A DNA stretch of 64,000 nucleotides from Verrucomicrobiota bacterium JB022 (GCA_030673845.1 JAUTCQ010000024.1:1-64000), one strand, 5' to 3'; shown: positions 44,565 to 53,233, numbered from the stretch's first letter. The notes: generated by a model from the letters alone, not told the origin. Made by a program: numbers and translations.

Positions 44565-45290
44565 ATGGCCGCTCACAGCCTCTCGGAAGACTTTCGCAAG
44601 CTGCTCGCGGGCAGCGAAAACCAGGAACTCAAGCTCGGTATGCTCGTAGACCGGGTGGGTGAAAAGGGCTTCGGCATGTTGCTCGTGCTGCTGGCCCTGC
44701 CCAGCGCCCTGCCCATCCCCGCGCCCGGCTACAGCACCCCGTTTGGCATCATGCTGGCCCTGTTGGCCGTGCAGATGATCGGGGGTCGCCACGTGCCAAT
44801 CTTCCCGGAGCGCTTCCGCAAGATGAAGATCAACCGGAAGCTGGCGGACAACATGCTGAAATTTGCCGCCTCGTTCTTCCAGCGGATCGAGTTCATGATC
44901 AAGCCGCGCATGAAGTGGATCGGCGGTAAAGTGGGCAAGAGCCTCATGGGCTGGCTCGTCCTGATCATGGCCTGTCTCATGATCCTTCCCATCCCGTATA
45001 CCAACACCTTCCCGGCGATGGTGATCTTCCTCCTCGGCATCGGGCTGATGGAAGAAGATGGTCTGTTTTCCCTCTTCGCCTGCGTGATCGGCTTCTTTGC
45101 CCTTTGCCTCTACGGCTTCATCATCTACGTGGTCATCGCCTACGGCCCGCACGTTGTCACCCAAGGCGTGGAAGCGGCCAAGGAATGGATCAAGGGCATG
45201 ATGGGCATCGCGCCCGAACCTGACCCTGCCGCACCCCCCATCGAAGCGCCCAGCACGCTGTTGCGCGGCTGGCTGTTTCGCCGGTGGTAG
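44565..45290 (+). CDS. ExoD-type exopolysaccharide synthesis membrane protein
   Basis: A 241-residue inner-membrane protein of the ExoD family (GFGMLLVLLALPSALPIPAPG near the start, then PIPYTNTFPAMVIFLLGIGLMEEDGL). The PIPxPG/PIPYTNTFPA repeats are the family mark. Hydrophobic segments at about 37-70, 127-155 and 160-205 suggest four to five passes. ExoD affects exopolysaccharide production in rhizobia; the mechanism is not known. The gene converges on rdgB with a 12-base gap. Confidence 0.85.
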   Translation: MAAHSLSEDFRKLLAGSENQELKLGMLVDRVGEKGFGMLLVLLALPSALPIPAPGYSTPFGIMLALLAVQMIGGRHVPIFPERFRKMKINRKLADNMLKFAASFFQRIEFMIKPRMKWIGGKVGKSLMGWLVLIMACLMILPIPYTNTFPAMVIFLLGIGLMEEDGLFSLFACVIGFFALCLYGFIIYVVIAYGPHVVTQGVEAAKEWIKGMMGIAPEPDPAAPPIEAPSTLLRGWLFRRW

Positions 45291-45302
45291 AACTCAGAGC
45301 GG

Positions 45303-45908
45303 CTACCACTTCTGCTTTGCCAGCCACTCCCGCATCTTACGGAGGGCTTGCGAGCGGTGGGAGATCTCGTTTTTGACCTCCTCGGGCAGCACACCGAAGC
45401 TCGTATCGTAGCCCACCGGGCGGAAGAGCGGGTCGTAGCCGAAGCCGTGGTCGCCGTGGCGCTCAAAGAGGATGTGCCCCTCCACCTTGCCTTCGAAGAT
45501 GTGGCTCTTGCCCTCGGAGTCGATCAAGGCAAGGGCACAGACAAAGCGGCCCGTCCGCTTCTCCAGGGGCGTCTCGCCCAATTCGGCCAGCAGCTTGTCG
45601 TTGTTGGCCTCGTCGGCGCCGTGGGTGCCGGCATAGCGGGCGGAGTGGATGCCGGGCTGGCCGTCGAGTGCGTCGACCACGATGCCGCTGTCGTCAGCCA
45701 ACGCCCACTGCCCCGGTTGGAGCAGAGGCAGTAACGCGCGCGCCTTCAGCTCGGCATTGGCGGCAAAGGTGTCGCCATTTTCATCCACTTCCGGCATGCC
45801 GCCGACCGCGTGTGCGCCGTAGATGTTCACGTCGAGCTGCGACTCGCGCATCATGGTGTCGATCTCCTCCAATTTGTGGCGGTTCCCCGTGGCGACAAAA
45901 ATATCCAT
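45303..45908 (-). CDS. rdgB: XTP/dITP diphosphatase (Ham1/RdgB)
   Basis: A 201-residue cytosolic house-cleaning pyrophosphatase that removes dITP and XTP from nucleotide pools. Motifs: FVATGNRHKLEEI at the start, DTFAANAELKARAL, ADDSGIVVDALDGQPGIHSARY, and the C-terminal GFGYDPLFRP, EEVKNEISHRSQAL. Length is standard. It lies 80 bases downstream of the UdgX-type gene on the same strand. Confidence 0.95.
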   Translation of the reverse strand: MDIFVATGNRHKLEEIDTMMRESQLDVNIYGAHAVGGMPEVDENGDTFAANAELKARALLPLLQPGQWALADDSGIVVDALDGQPGIHSARYAGTHGADEANNDKLLAELGETPLEKRTGRFVCALALIDSEGKSHIFEGKVEGHILFERHGDHGFGYDPLFRPVGYDTSFGVLPEEVKNEISHRSQALRKMREWLAKQKW

Positions 45909-45988
45909 AGGTGCAGTCTAGTTCATGAATGGCAGTTAAAAAGAGCAAAAAAGCCGTTCTGATCCAAAAGATGGCGAAGCTCTCTTTC

Positions 45989-47488
45989 TTACTCAGGCGG
46001 AGCCACCATCGTATCCAGCAAGGCCTTGGCAGCGCGCAGATCGGCAATGAAACCCTGCATGGCGTGCTCTCGGTCCGCTTCCGGCAAGCGTAGCAAGTAA
46101 GACGGATGCACGGTAGCGAAGAATACCGCCCCGAGGTCCTTGATCTGCGACCGTTCATGCATGCCCCGCATCGTCAAGATCTTGAAATCCGGGCGGATGA
46201 GCGACTGAGCCGGAGTGTTGCCCAAGGTTACGATCACTTTGGGCTGCACGTTCAGGATCTCACCCCAGAGCCAAGGGCGACAGGCCTCGATCTCGCTCGT
46301 GCTGGCCTTGTCGTGCAGGCGGCGCTTCACATCGTGCCCCGCCTTCCACTTGAAGTGCTTGACTGCATTGGTTACGTAAAGCTCCTCGCGGTCGATCCCA
46401 GCGCTGGCCAAGGCGGCATTCAGCAACTGCCCGGCAGGGCCTACAAATGCGCGGCCAGACAGGTCTTCCTGATCGCCGGGCTGCTCGCCCACCAACATGA
46501 TGCCGGCCCTCTCGTTGCCCTCTCCGAAGACGGTTTGCGTGCTGCGCTCCCAAAGCGTACAGGCCTGGCAGCGTTCGGCCTCACGCCTCAGTTCTGAAAG
46601 AGTCGGCGTGCTGGCGGCGACTTGACCGGTGTCGGTCACCGGGCTTGCCTCGTTCAGTGCATGGAGCTGATGGAGGTAAGCATTGCGTGGCGCCGGGCGG
46701 GGAGCTTCGGGCTGCCGGGCAAGCATCTGGTGGGTGCGTTGGCCGGACTCGCGGGTCAGCGTTTCGATCAGCGCCGCCTCGGGCAGGTTTTGCCAATACT
46801 TACGAGGCATTTCGGCCTGCATGGCCTTCAGCCGGAGGCGCGCGGGGTTGAAGGTGCTCCGGTAATAGCTACGCCAAAGCTCGTCCTGAGCATCCTCCGC
46901 CGGCACCGCAGAACGATCCGCCCCCTTGCCGACGGTCAAGATCTCGCCATCCCAATGGATCGACTCTTCGGGAGTAAAGATCGACCAGTTCATCGCGGCG
47001 AAACGCTTGACAAAAAAATCTGCCGAGAAGGCGGCGATGCGATGTTCCGGCTCGAACCAAGCTACAAACTGTTCTTGACCATCTACTTCGCCTACCTTTC
47101 GAAAGCGCACGAACGCATGCATCTTGTGGCAATCGCGCCGCACGTTTTTGGCGCAAGCCGTCAGTCGGTGTACATCGTCGTCGGTCGTTTTCTCCAGCAA
47201 GTGTCGGTCTCCACCCAGCGTCAACCGCCAGAGCACGCGGTAGAGCAGCGGCCAGACCGCCGGACGATGGCAGGCCGCTGTCTGCGCCAACTCGACAAAC
47301 GCCTTGGGCACCGGAATCCGCCCGGCCCCCGCAAGGGCGGTCTGCGGCTCCGCGTCTGCAAACAAAGACGCCTGCGCCTCCCCTTGCTCCCGCCAGTCGA
47401 CGTGTTCCGGCAATACTCCGGCCTGCAGCAGGCGCAGAGCCTGTTGACGCCACGCCGGGTAAGTCGGCTCAATCGTCACCACTTCCAT
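45989..47488 (-). CDS. TIGR03915-UdgX fusion, uracil-DNA-binding repair protein
   Basis: A 499-residue two-domain protein. Residues 1-270 match the TIGR03915/DUF4130 family linked to DNA repair (DDDVHRLTACAKNVRRDCHKMHAFVRF, EQFVAWFEPEHRI, EESIHWDG). Residues 305-499 are a UdgX-type uracil-DNA glycosylase: MLVGEQPGDQEDLSGRAFVGPAG, a VKHFKWKAGHDVKRRLHDK stretch with the KRRxH loop special to UdgX, LGNTPAQSL and TVHPSYLLR. UdgX binds uracil in DNA covalently through the loop His. Four Cys residues between the domains (CQAC and others) could support the Fe-S cluster of the family. The gene lies 7 bases after the TIGR03916 radical-SAM gene, its usual partner. Confidence 0.9.
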   Translation of the reverse strand: MEVVTIEPTYPAWRQQALRLLQAGVLPEHVDWREQGEAQASLFADAEPQTALAGAGRIPVPKAFVELAQTAACHRPAVWPLLYRVLWRLTLGGDRHLLEKTTDDDVHRLTACAKNVRRDCHKMHAFVRFRKVGEVDGQEQFVAWFEPEHRIAAFSADFFVKRFAAMNWSIFTPEESIHWDGEILTVGKGADRSAVPAEDAQDELWRSYYRSTFNPARLRLKAMQAEMPRKYWQNLPEAALIETLTRESGQRTHQMLARQPEAPRPAPRNAYLHQLHALNEASPVTDTGQVAASTPTLSELRREAERCQACTLWERSTQTVFGEGNERAGIMLVGEQPGDQEDLSGRAFVGPAGQLLNAALASAGIDREELYVTNAVKHFKWKAGHDVKRRLHDKASTSEIEACRPWLWGEILNVQPKVIVTLGNTPAQSLIRPDFKILTMRGMHERSQIKDLGAVFFATVHPSYLLRLPEADREHAMQGFIADLRAAKALLDTMVAPPE

Positions 47489-47495
47489 TTGGCGC

Positions 47496-48782
47496 TCAGA
47501 GCTCCCCCGTCGTAGCGGTCACTCGGGCCTCGAACAATGCCAGCTCGGTTTGCTGGGGGCGAGGTGCCAGTTCCCGGCGCAGGTCTCGTTGATCCAGCCC
47601 GGCGCGACCCGGGTGGTGGTCGGCGGTGATGATGAAAGGCAGGCACTTTTTGAGGCTCACCCTCAGCTTCAGCAGGTCTGCCAGCCGGATGGCGGACAAG
47701 CGGCGCAGCATCAGCAGTCGGTTGACGTTGCGCACCCCCAGGCCGGGCACCCGCAGCAGCAGCTCGCGCGAAGCCCGGTTGAGGTCGAGCGGGAACAGGT
47801 GACGGTTGCGCAGCGCCCATGCGAGCTTTGGGTCGACGCCCAGATCCAGATTCGCCTGATGGCCTTGGGCCTCGGTTAGTTCGTCAGCCCGGTAGCCATA
47901 GAAGCGCATCAGCCAATCAGCCTGATACAGGCGATGCTCTCGCACCAGCGGCGGGGACTGGGCCGGGAGCAGCGTGGAGGTGGACGGAATCGGGCTGAAA
48001 GCAGAAAAATAGACGCGCCGGAGCCGGTAATTGGTGTAGAGCAGGCTAGAACGCTGCAGGATGTCGTGATCGCTCGACTCATCCGCCCCAACGATCAGTT
48101 GCGTGCTTTGGCCGGTGGCAAAGGGCGGGGGCTGGGCGGCGTGCGCACGCTGGGCCGCCGCCTGTTTTTCCTCCGTCGCCGCCTCGATACGCTGGCGGAT
48201 CCCAGCCATGGCCTGCTGAGTGCGCTGCAGGTTTTTCTCCGGGGCCAGCCGCCGCAGGCTCGCTTCGGAAGGCAGCTCCACGTTGATGCTGATCCGGTCG
48301 GCGTAGCGCCCGGCCTGGGCAATCAACTCCGCCGAGGCTTCGGGGATCGTCTTGAGGTGGATATAGCCGCGAAAGCCATGCTCCTCTCGCAGCTTGCGCG
48401 CCACCGCCACCACCTGCTCCATCGTATAGTCGGCGCTGCGGATGATCCCGCTGCTAAGGAAGAGGCCCTCGATGTAGTTGCGTTTATAAAAGTCGAGGGT
48501 CAGCCGCACCACCTCGTTGACCGACATGCGGGCACGCTCCACGCTGGACGAGCGACGATTGATGCAGAAGTGACAGTCGTAGATACAGACGTTGGTCAGC
48601 AGGATCTTGAGCAGCGAGATGCAGCGCCCATCGGGGGCATAGGAATGGCAGATCCCTACCCTGGTCGCCGAGCCGATGCCCTTGCCATCACGTGAATCCC
48701 GAGGCTTCGCACCCGAACTGGCGCAAGAAGCGTCGTATTTGGCGGCATCGGCCAGGATCTCCAGTTTGCGCACAAATTCCAC
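47496..48782 (-). CDS. putative DNA modification/repair radical SAM protein (TIGR03916)
   Basis: A 428-residue radical SAM protein. The SAM [4Fe-4S] cluster motif CxxxCxxC is in NVCIYDCHFC. The start region KLEILADAAKYDASCASSG and GICHSYAPDGRCISLLKILLTN is typical of TIGR03916. A helix-hairpin-helix DNA-binding segment occurs near the C-terminus (RVPGLGVRNVNRLLMLRR). It presumably acts on DNA together with the co-transcribed UdgX fusion; the reaction is not known. The GTG at 48782 is preferred because homologues begin just before KLEILADAAKYD; a TTG at 48800 would add 6 residues. Confidence 0.9.
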   Translation of the reverse strand: MEFVRKLEILADAAKYDASCASSGAKPRDSRDGKGIGSATRVGICHSYAPDGRCISLLKILLTNVCIYDCHFCINRRSSSVERARMSVNEVVRLTLDFYKRNYIEGLFLSSGIIRSADYTMEQVVAVARKLREEHGFRGYIHLKTIPEASAELIAQAGRYADRISINVELPSEASLRRLAPEKNLQRTQQAMAGIRQRIEAATEEKQAAAQRAHAAQPPPFATGQSTQLIVGADESSDHDILQRSSLLYTNYRLRRVYFSAFSPIPSTSTLLPAQSPPLVREHRLYQADWLMRFYGYRADELTEAQGHQANLDLGVDPKLAWALRNRHLFPLDLNRASRELLLRVPGLGVRNVNRLLMLRRLSAIRLADLLKLRVSLKKCLPFIITADHHPGRAGLDQRDLRRELAPRPQQTELALFEARVTATTGEL

Positions 48783-48834
48783 CCGAGAAATAGTGCACAA
48801 ATGAACATCTAAAGCAAATTGGAAATCCTATACC

Positions 48835-49998
48835 TTATGCCTTCACCCATCCTCGGTAGAGCGTATCGGGTCCAAAATGCTCGACCTGCAGGGCCTTAAG
48901 CTCCAGCGCGTCGGCCATGCGATTGACCGGGAGGCCATGGAAAGGTGTCGGCGCCTGGGGATCGAGCACGAGCTTGGGCGCCTGGTAGACAAAAAGGTAA
49001 TCGACCTGGCGGTGCAGCCAGAGGTCGCGCGTGAGGTTGGAACCAGCCTCAAGGTAAAGCCCCGTCAGCCCCTTGACCAGCAACGCCTGCCGGAAGTGCC
49101 TCCAGAAGGCCGGCCCTTCGCCATGCACGAGCCAAAAGGTGCGGCTGCCCCCCGTGAGTGCGCGGACTTCATCGGTCAGGTGTTCGCTGGAGTCGAAGTG
49201 GCCCGCCCAGCGTTCGAGCCGTTCGCGATGGGCGCTCGGGATGACGGTGACGGTGAGGTCGGCGTAAGGGTCGCTGAAGAGCTGGAGGTCTCGACTGCTC
49301 TGGCCTAGGCTGCGCAGCGAGCGATCGAAAACGAAACGCGGGCGGGCTTCGGTGCCTTCGCGCAGACGGGCGGTGAGTTGCGGATCGTCGTGCAGCAGCG
49401 TCCCTGCCCCGGTGCCGATGGCCGGGAAGTAGTGCCGCCAGCGGTGGACGTCTTCCCGCGCCGCCGGGCCCGTGATCCATTTGGAATCACCCGTACGCGT
49501 CGCCGTATGGCCGTCGAGCGTCACCGCCACCTTCAGGGCCAGCAGCGGCTCCCCGGTGGCGATCCAGTGGTTGAAGACGAGGTTGAGGTCGTCGCATGCC
49601 TCGGCCAGCACGCCTTCGACCACTTCCACTCCCGCCTCGCGCAAGAGCGGATAGGCTCGCCCGGCGTGTTGGGGATTAGGATCGACCGAGCCTACCACCA
49701 CGCGCCGGATGCCGCTGGCAAGGATCGTGCCCGTGCAAGGCGGCGTGCGGCCATGCGTGCAACAGGGCTCCAGCGTCACCACGAGCGTCGTCGAGTCGTC
49801 GAGCGGCGCGCCGAGGGCCTGCCAGGCGGCAATCGCCTGCTTCTCCGCGTGCATGCCGGGCGGAGGCTGCGTGCGCCCGCGCGCCACGACTTGCCCCTGA
49901 TGCACCACGAGCGCACCCACCGCCGGGTTGGGGTGCGTGTGGCCGCGAGCCAGCCGGGCCTCCGCGATGGCCTCCCGCATAAACGGCGACCAGTCCAT
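48835..49998 (-). CDS. ribD: riboflavin biosynthesis deaminase/reductase
   Basis: A 387-residue bifunctional enzyme for two early riboflavin steps. The N-terminal cytidine-deaminase-like domain (1-145) has zinc ligands His50 (GMHAEKQAI, with E52), Cys79 and Cys88 (LEPCCTHGRTPPCTG). The C-terminal reductase domain begins at LALKVAVTLDGHTATRTGDSKWITG and ends with the family tail. Length is normal. It starts 3 bases after the stop of the metallo-beta-lactamase-fold gene, so the two are one transcript. No FMN riboswitch is seen upstream. Confidence 0.95.
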   Translation of the reverse strand: MDWSPFMREAIAEARLARGHTHPNPAVGALVVHQGQVVARGRTQPPPGMHAEKQAIAAWQALGAPLDDSTTLVVTLEPCCTHGRTPPCTGTILASGIRRVVVGSVDPNPQHAGRAYPLLREAGVEVVEGVLAEACDDLNLVFNHWIATGEPLLALKVAVTLDGHTATRTGDSKWITGPAAREDVHRWRHYFPAIGTGAGTLLHDDPQLTARLREGTEARPRFVFDRSLRSLGQSSRDLQLFSDPYADLTVTVIPSAHRERLERWAGHFDSSEHLTDEVRALTGGSRTFWLVHGEGPAFWRHFRQALLVKGLTGLYLEAGSNLTRDLWLHRQVDYLFVYQAPKLVLDPQAPTPFHGLPVNRMADALELKALQVEHFGPDTLYRGWVKA

Positions 49999-50001
49999 CG
50001 G

Positions 50002-50631
50002 CTAGGCGCGCACGTAGGGGTTGAGGCGGCTTTCCTCGTCCACCGTCGTCGCAGGACCGTGACCGGGCAGCAGTTGCGTCTCGGGCGGCAGGGTGAAAAT
50101 CTGCTCCTTGATCGAGCGCATCAGCGTGGCCTCATCCCCGCCGGGCAGGTCGTAGCGCCCCACCCCGCGTTTGAAGATCGCATCGCCCACCACCGCGATT
50201 GCCAGCTCTGGGAAGTAGATCAGGATGTTGCCGGGGCAATGGCCGGGCACGTGACGGATCTCCGCCTTTTGCCCCAGTATCTCCAGCGGGCCGGGCTCCA
50301 GCCAGCGGTCGACCTGGGCCGGTCGCAGCTCGATCCCGGGGATCGAAAACGCGGCCTGCACCTGCGCATCGGTGATGATCGCCTCGTCGTCCCGGTGCGC
50401 CCACACGGGAATGCCCGCGTAGTTGAAGTAGTGCGCGTCGAGCATGTGGTCCCAATGCCCGTGAGTGAGGATCAGCGCGTCGATCGAATAGCCCTCTTCC
50501 CGCAGCCGCTGCTCGCAGGCCTGCCAGGCCTGCTGCGGCGCATCGAACACGACCGCGTGCTGCGTCGTCTCGTCTTTCAGGATGTAGCAATGCGTGCCGA
50601 TCGGCGGCAACTCATGTCGCTCCAGTTGCAT
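50002..50631 (-). CDS. metallo-beta-lactamase-fold hydrolase (glyoxalase II-like)
   Basis: A 209-residue cytosolic MBL-fold hydrolase. Metal motifs: THGHWDH (H57, H59, D61, H62), HVPGHCPGN, VVGDAIF and LLPGHGP. Length and motif spacing fit the YcbL/GloB-like group that hydrolyses thioesters such as S-lactoylglutathione, but the substrate is not fixed by sequence. The ATG at 50631 is used; an in-frame TTG 36 bases upstream adds residues that do not resemble the family. It is the first gene of the leftward group with ribD. Confidence 0.9.
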   Translation of the reverse strand: MQLERHELPPIGTHCYILKDETTQHAVVFDAPQQAWQACEQRLREEGYSIDALILTHGHWDHMLDAHYFNYAGIPVWAHRDDEAIITDAQVQAAFSIPGIELRPAQVDRWLEPGPLEILGQKAEIRHVPGHCPGNILIYFPELAIAVVGDAIFKRGVGRYDLPGGDEATLMRSIKEQIFTLPPETQLLPGHGPATTVDEESRLNPYVRA

Positions 50632-50660
50632 GAAGGGCAGCGTGGGGAGTAAGCGAGCGG

Positions 50661-50698
50661 TTGGCAAGGAGGGAGGGGCGTTCCGACGGTCTTGCCAA
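50661..50698. promoter_or_regulatory. inverted repeat upstream of the toxin-antitoxin pair
   Basis: TTGGCAAG (50661-50668) and CTTGCCAA (50691-50698) form a perfect 8-base inverted repeat with a 22-base spacer in the 95-base gap between the MBL-fold gene and the divergent DUF433 antitoxin. Its position fits an operator for autoregulation by the antitoxin, which is inference; it could also be a hairpin. Confidence 0.4.
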
Positions 50699-50726
50699 TC
50701 CCGCCTGATTCTCTAAATTGAGATTC

Positions 50727-50954
50727 ATGGAAGCCTCTCAGCGTATCACCATTCGCCCCGGGCGGCGCAGCGGCAAACCGTGTATCCGCGACACCCGCAT
50801 CACGGTGTATGACGTCATGTCCTATTTTGCAGCCGGAATGACCGAGGAGGAAATCCTGCAGGACTTCCCGGATCTGGAGCACGAAGATATTCTGGCGTGC
50901 TTTGCCTACGCGGCTGACCGCGAAAGAAGGACATTCGTTATTTCCGCCGCGTGA
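50727..50954 (+). CDS. DUF433-family antitoxin
   Basis: A 75-residue protein with the DUF433 pattern: ITIRPGRRSGKPCIRDTRITVYDVMSYFAAGMTEEEILQDFPDLEHEDILACFAYAADRE, holding a winged-helix-like DNA-binding fold. DUF433 proteins are the usual antitoxin partners of DUF5615 PIN-like toxins, and that is the next gene, overlapping by four bases (GTGA). It probably neutralises the toxin and represses its own promoter. Confidence 0.9.
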   Translation: MEASQRITIRPGRRSGKPCIRDTRITVYDVMSYFAAGMTEEEILQDFPDLEHEDILACFAYAADRERRTFVISAA

Positions 50955-51283
50955 AGCTGCTTTTTGACGAAAACCTTTCCTCCCGATTGCCTGAAAAGCT
51001 GGTAGATCTCTTTCCAGCTTCAAAGCATGTTCGAGACTTCGACCTGCGGGGCGCGGACGATATCAACATCTGGTACCGGGCGAGGTCCCAAGGCTATGCG
51101 ATAGTATCCAAGGATGATGACTTTAGGGAAGCCGCCCTTATGCATGGCCCGCCCAGCAAGGTAGTCATCCTCGGCCTCGGCAACTGCTCCACCAAAGCGG
51201 TTGAAGAGTTGCTCCGGCATCGGGTGAAGGACATTGCTGCGTTTATCGCGGACCCTGAAGCGTCCCTCCTCGAGCTTCCATAG
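50951..51283 (+). CDS. DUF5615 PIN-like toxin
   Basis: A 110-residue PIN-like protein: KLLFDENLSSRLPEKL with the first acidic metal ligand Asp6, then HVRDFDLRGADD and YAIVSKDDDFRE with further acids. The DUF5615 family is predicted to be a Mg-dependent RNase toxin of type II modules. The GTG start overlaps the antitoxin stop as GTGA, as expected for a coupled pair. Toxicity is inferred from family context. Confidence 0.88.
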   Translation: MKLLFDENLSSRLPEKLVDLFPASKHVRDFDLRGADDINIWYRARSQGYAIVSKDDDFREAALMHGPPSKVVILGLGNCSTKAVEELLRHRVKDIAAFIADPEASLLELP

Positions 51284-51348
51284 CCTCCCCCTTTTCCCTT
51301 GCCTCGTGGGTGCATGATCCGCACGCTGAGCGGTTTCTGCACGTGCCC

Positions 51349-52452
51349 ATGGAAAATACGCTGAAATTTACGGTTCTGCCCGGCGACTATATCGGCCCCG
51401 AAGTGATGACGGTGGCCCTCGAAGTGCTCGAGAAGGTGACTTCGGCCGCTGGCCTGAAGCTCGACTACACCACGCACGATGTCGGCGGCGCCGGGATCGA
51501 CAATCACGGCAAGGCCCTGCCCGAGAGTACGCTGAAGGCCTGCGAACAGGCCGACGCCATCCTGTTTGGCTCCGTCGGTGGGCCTAAGTGGGAAAAGCTG
51601 CCCCCGGCCGAGCAGCCGGAGCGCGCGGCCCTGCTGCCCCTGCGCAAGCACTTTACGCTCTTCGCCAACGTGCGCCCCGGCCTGCTCTACCCGGAGCTGC
51701 TCGACGCCTCGCCGCTCAAGTCCGAGCGCATCCCCGACGGCATCGACATCGTCTGCATCCGCGAGCTGACGGGCGGCATCTACTTTGGCCAGCCCAAGAC
51801 CACCCGCGACCTCGAAGACGGCGACGTGGAAGCGATCGACACGATGGTCTACCGCAAGAGCGAGATCCTGCGCATTGCCGAAGTGGCCGCCCAGGCCGCT
51901 CTGACCCGCGGCAAGCGCGTGGTGAGCGTCGACAAGGCCAACGTGCTGACGACAAGCGTGCTGTGGCGCAAGACGGTGACCGAGTTCTTCGCCGAGAAGT
52001 ATCCGGAAATCCAGCTCAGCCACATGTATGTCGACAATGCCGCGATGCAGCTCGCGCGCAGCCCCAACCAGTTTGACGTGCTCTTCACCGAAAACATGTT
52101 TGGCGACATCTTGAGCGACGAGATGGCGATCATCTGCGGCAGCCTCGGCATGCTCTGCTCGGCCAGCCTCGGTGCCGGCCAAAACAGCCTCGGCAACCCC
52201 TTCGGCCTCTACGAGCCCGCTGGTGGCACGGCCCCCGACATTGCGGGTCAGGGCATCGCCAACCCCTGCGCGCAGATCCTCTCCGCCGCACTCATGCTGC
52301 GCTACTCCTTCGGCCGCGACGACCTCGCCAAGCAGATCGAGCAAGCCGTCAAGGCCACCGTCCAGGCCGGCATCCGCACAGGCGACATCGCCTACGGCAC
52401 CAAGGCCGTCAACACCCGCCAGATGGCCGACGCCATCGTCGAGCGCCTGTAA
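51349..52452 (+). CDS. leuB: 3-isopropylmalate dehydrogenase
   Basis: A 367-residue enzyme of leucine synthesis that oxidises and decarboxylates 3-isopropylmalate using NAD. Motifs: VLPGDYIGPEVM, FGSVGGPKWEKLP, the substrate arginines in PLRKHFTLFANVRP, the catalytic RELTGGIYFGQP, Lys in DKANVL, the metal acids in MFGDILSDE, and the NAD loop EPAGGTAPDIAGQ. The ATG at 51349 is preferred; a GTG at 51310 would add 13 residues outside the family. A strong intrinsic terminator follows 25 bases after the stop. leuA, C and D are not in the window. Confidence 0.95.
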   Translation: MENTLKFTVLPGDYIGPEVMTVALEVLEKVTSAAGLKLDYTTHDVGGAGIDNHGKALPESTLKACEQADAILFGSVGGPKWEKLPPAEQPERAALLPLRKHFTLFANVRPGLLYPELLDASPLKSERIPDGIDIVCIRELTGGIYFGQPKTTRDLEDGDVEAIDTMVYRKSEILRIAEVAAQAALTRGKRVVSVDKANVLTTSVLWRKTVTEFFAEKYPEIQLSHMYVDNAAMQLARSPNQFDVLFTENMFGDILSDEMAIICGSLGMLCSASLGAGQNSLGNPFGLYEPAGGTAPDIAGQGIANPCAQILSAALMLRYSFGRDDLAKQIEQAVKATVQAGIRTGDIAYGTKAVNTRQMADAIVERL

Positions 52453-52477
52453 GCCAGCGGCATCACGTTTTCCATCC

Positions 52478-52508
52478 AGCCGACGCGCGAAAAGTGCGTC
52501 GGCTTTTT
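52478..52508 (+). terminator. rho-independent terminator of leuB
   Basis: A perfect 9-base-pair stem AGCCGACGC / GCGTCGGCT (52478-52486 and 52496-52504) with a 9-base loop is followed by TTTTTATT. It acts on the plus strand only and ends right at the stop of the convergent signal-peptidase-like gene. Confidence 0.9.
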
Positions 52509-53007
52509 ATTGCTTGGCCTGCTTCGCCGCCTGAATCGCCTTGCCGAAGATCCTCGACTGCTCGATTGGACCGTAAAAGCGACTGTCCAAGGCAAATCGT
52601 GAGTTGTCACCCAAGACAAAGACGGTCCCCGCCGGGATCGTGTAATCCTCGTCATTGCCGTAGGTGTGCAATTGGGGATCGCTCGGCTCTCGGTAAAAGG
52701 GCCATTCATCGTCCACGCGCATTCCGTTGAGGAAAAGCTGCCCGCCCTCCATCCGCAGGGTTTCGCCGGGGAAAGCCACGGCGCGCATCATGAGTATGTA
52801 ACCTTCATCCGCCGGTGACTCGAACAGAATGATGTCCCAGCGCGAGATGTTCTGGAGGCTCTCTTCGCTGAAGCTCACCTGCACCATTTCGTTTTGTTTT
52901 ATGGTCGGCTCCATTGACTGGCCGAGCATCTTCATAGAGCGCTTTTCTGAGTCGCAGCCAGCAAGCGCGCCGAGGCTCAACAGGGCGACCAGCAGAAGCT
53001 TCTTCAT
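52507..53007 (-). CDS. signal-peptidase-I-like (S26) lipoprotein lacking the catalytic lysine
   Basis: A 166-residue protein with a lipoprotein signal (MKKLLLVALLSLGALAGC, lipobox LAGC) and an S26 fold. The serine motif is GQSMEPTI (Ser31) and the C-terminal motif is LGDNSRFALDSRFYGPI, both as in leader peptidases. The lysine of the KRxxGxPGD motif is Met74 (LMMRAVAFPGE), so the Ser-Lys dyad is broken. Eukaryotic signal peptidases use His here, but not Met. It is probably non-catalytic, or uses another base. The ATG overlaps the stop of a 58-residue ORF (ATGA). It is not the cell's general signal peptidase. Confidence 0.82.
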   Translation of the reverse strand: MKKLLLVALLSLGALAGCDSEKRSMKMLGQSMEPTIKQNEMVQVSFSEESLQNISRWDIILFESPADEGYILMMRAVAFPGETLRMEGGQLFLNGMRVDDEWPFYREPSDPQLHTYGNDEDYTIPAGTVFVLGDNSRFALDSRFYGPIEQSRIFGKAIQAAKQAKQ

Positions 53008-53180
53008 TGCTCCGCCTTTTTCGCCGCCTGAATTGCGGGCCAGGTCTCGCGCGTCACCGGGACGACCCCGGCCCGGGCGGCACGCTCCTTCACCTTGGCG
53101 ACCATGCGCTCCATCGCCGGTCGTGCCAGTTCGGCAAGGCAAACATCTCTGGGCGGCCCTTTAGGTGGTGGATTATCCAT
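53004..53180 (-). CDS. small hypothetical protein, 58 residues
   Basis: A short frame starting MDNPPPKGPPRDVCLAELAR and ending IQAAKKAEQ. Its TGA overlaps the ATG of the signal-peptidase-like lipoprotein (ATGA), and it begins 53 bases after the glutaredoxin-MauE gene. The product is basic, probably helical after the proline-rich start, with no signal peptide. The overlap and codon use (GC-rich third positions) argue that it is translated. I recognise no family. Confidence 0.6.
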   Translation of the reverse strand: MDNPPPKGPPRDVCLAELARPAMERMVAKVKERAARAGVVPVTRETWPAIQAAKKAEQ

Positions 53181-53233
53181 CGGGAATTGCTACGCTAGGA
53201 GAAAATGCGGCTGTAATCAATCTGCAAGCGCCC

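Noticed and set aside
52478-52508. leuB terminator acting also for the convergent S26-like gene
   Set aside because: Read on the minus strand the stem is not followed by a T-run, so it is taken as one-directional.
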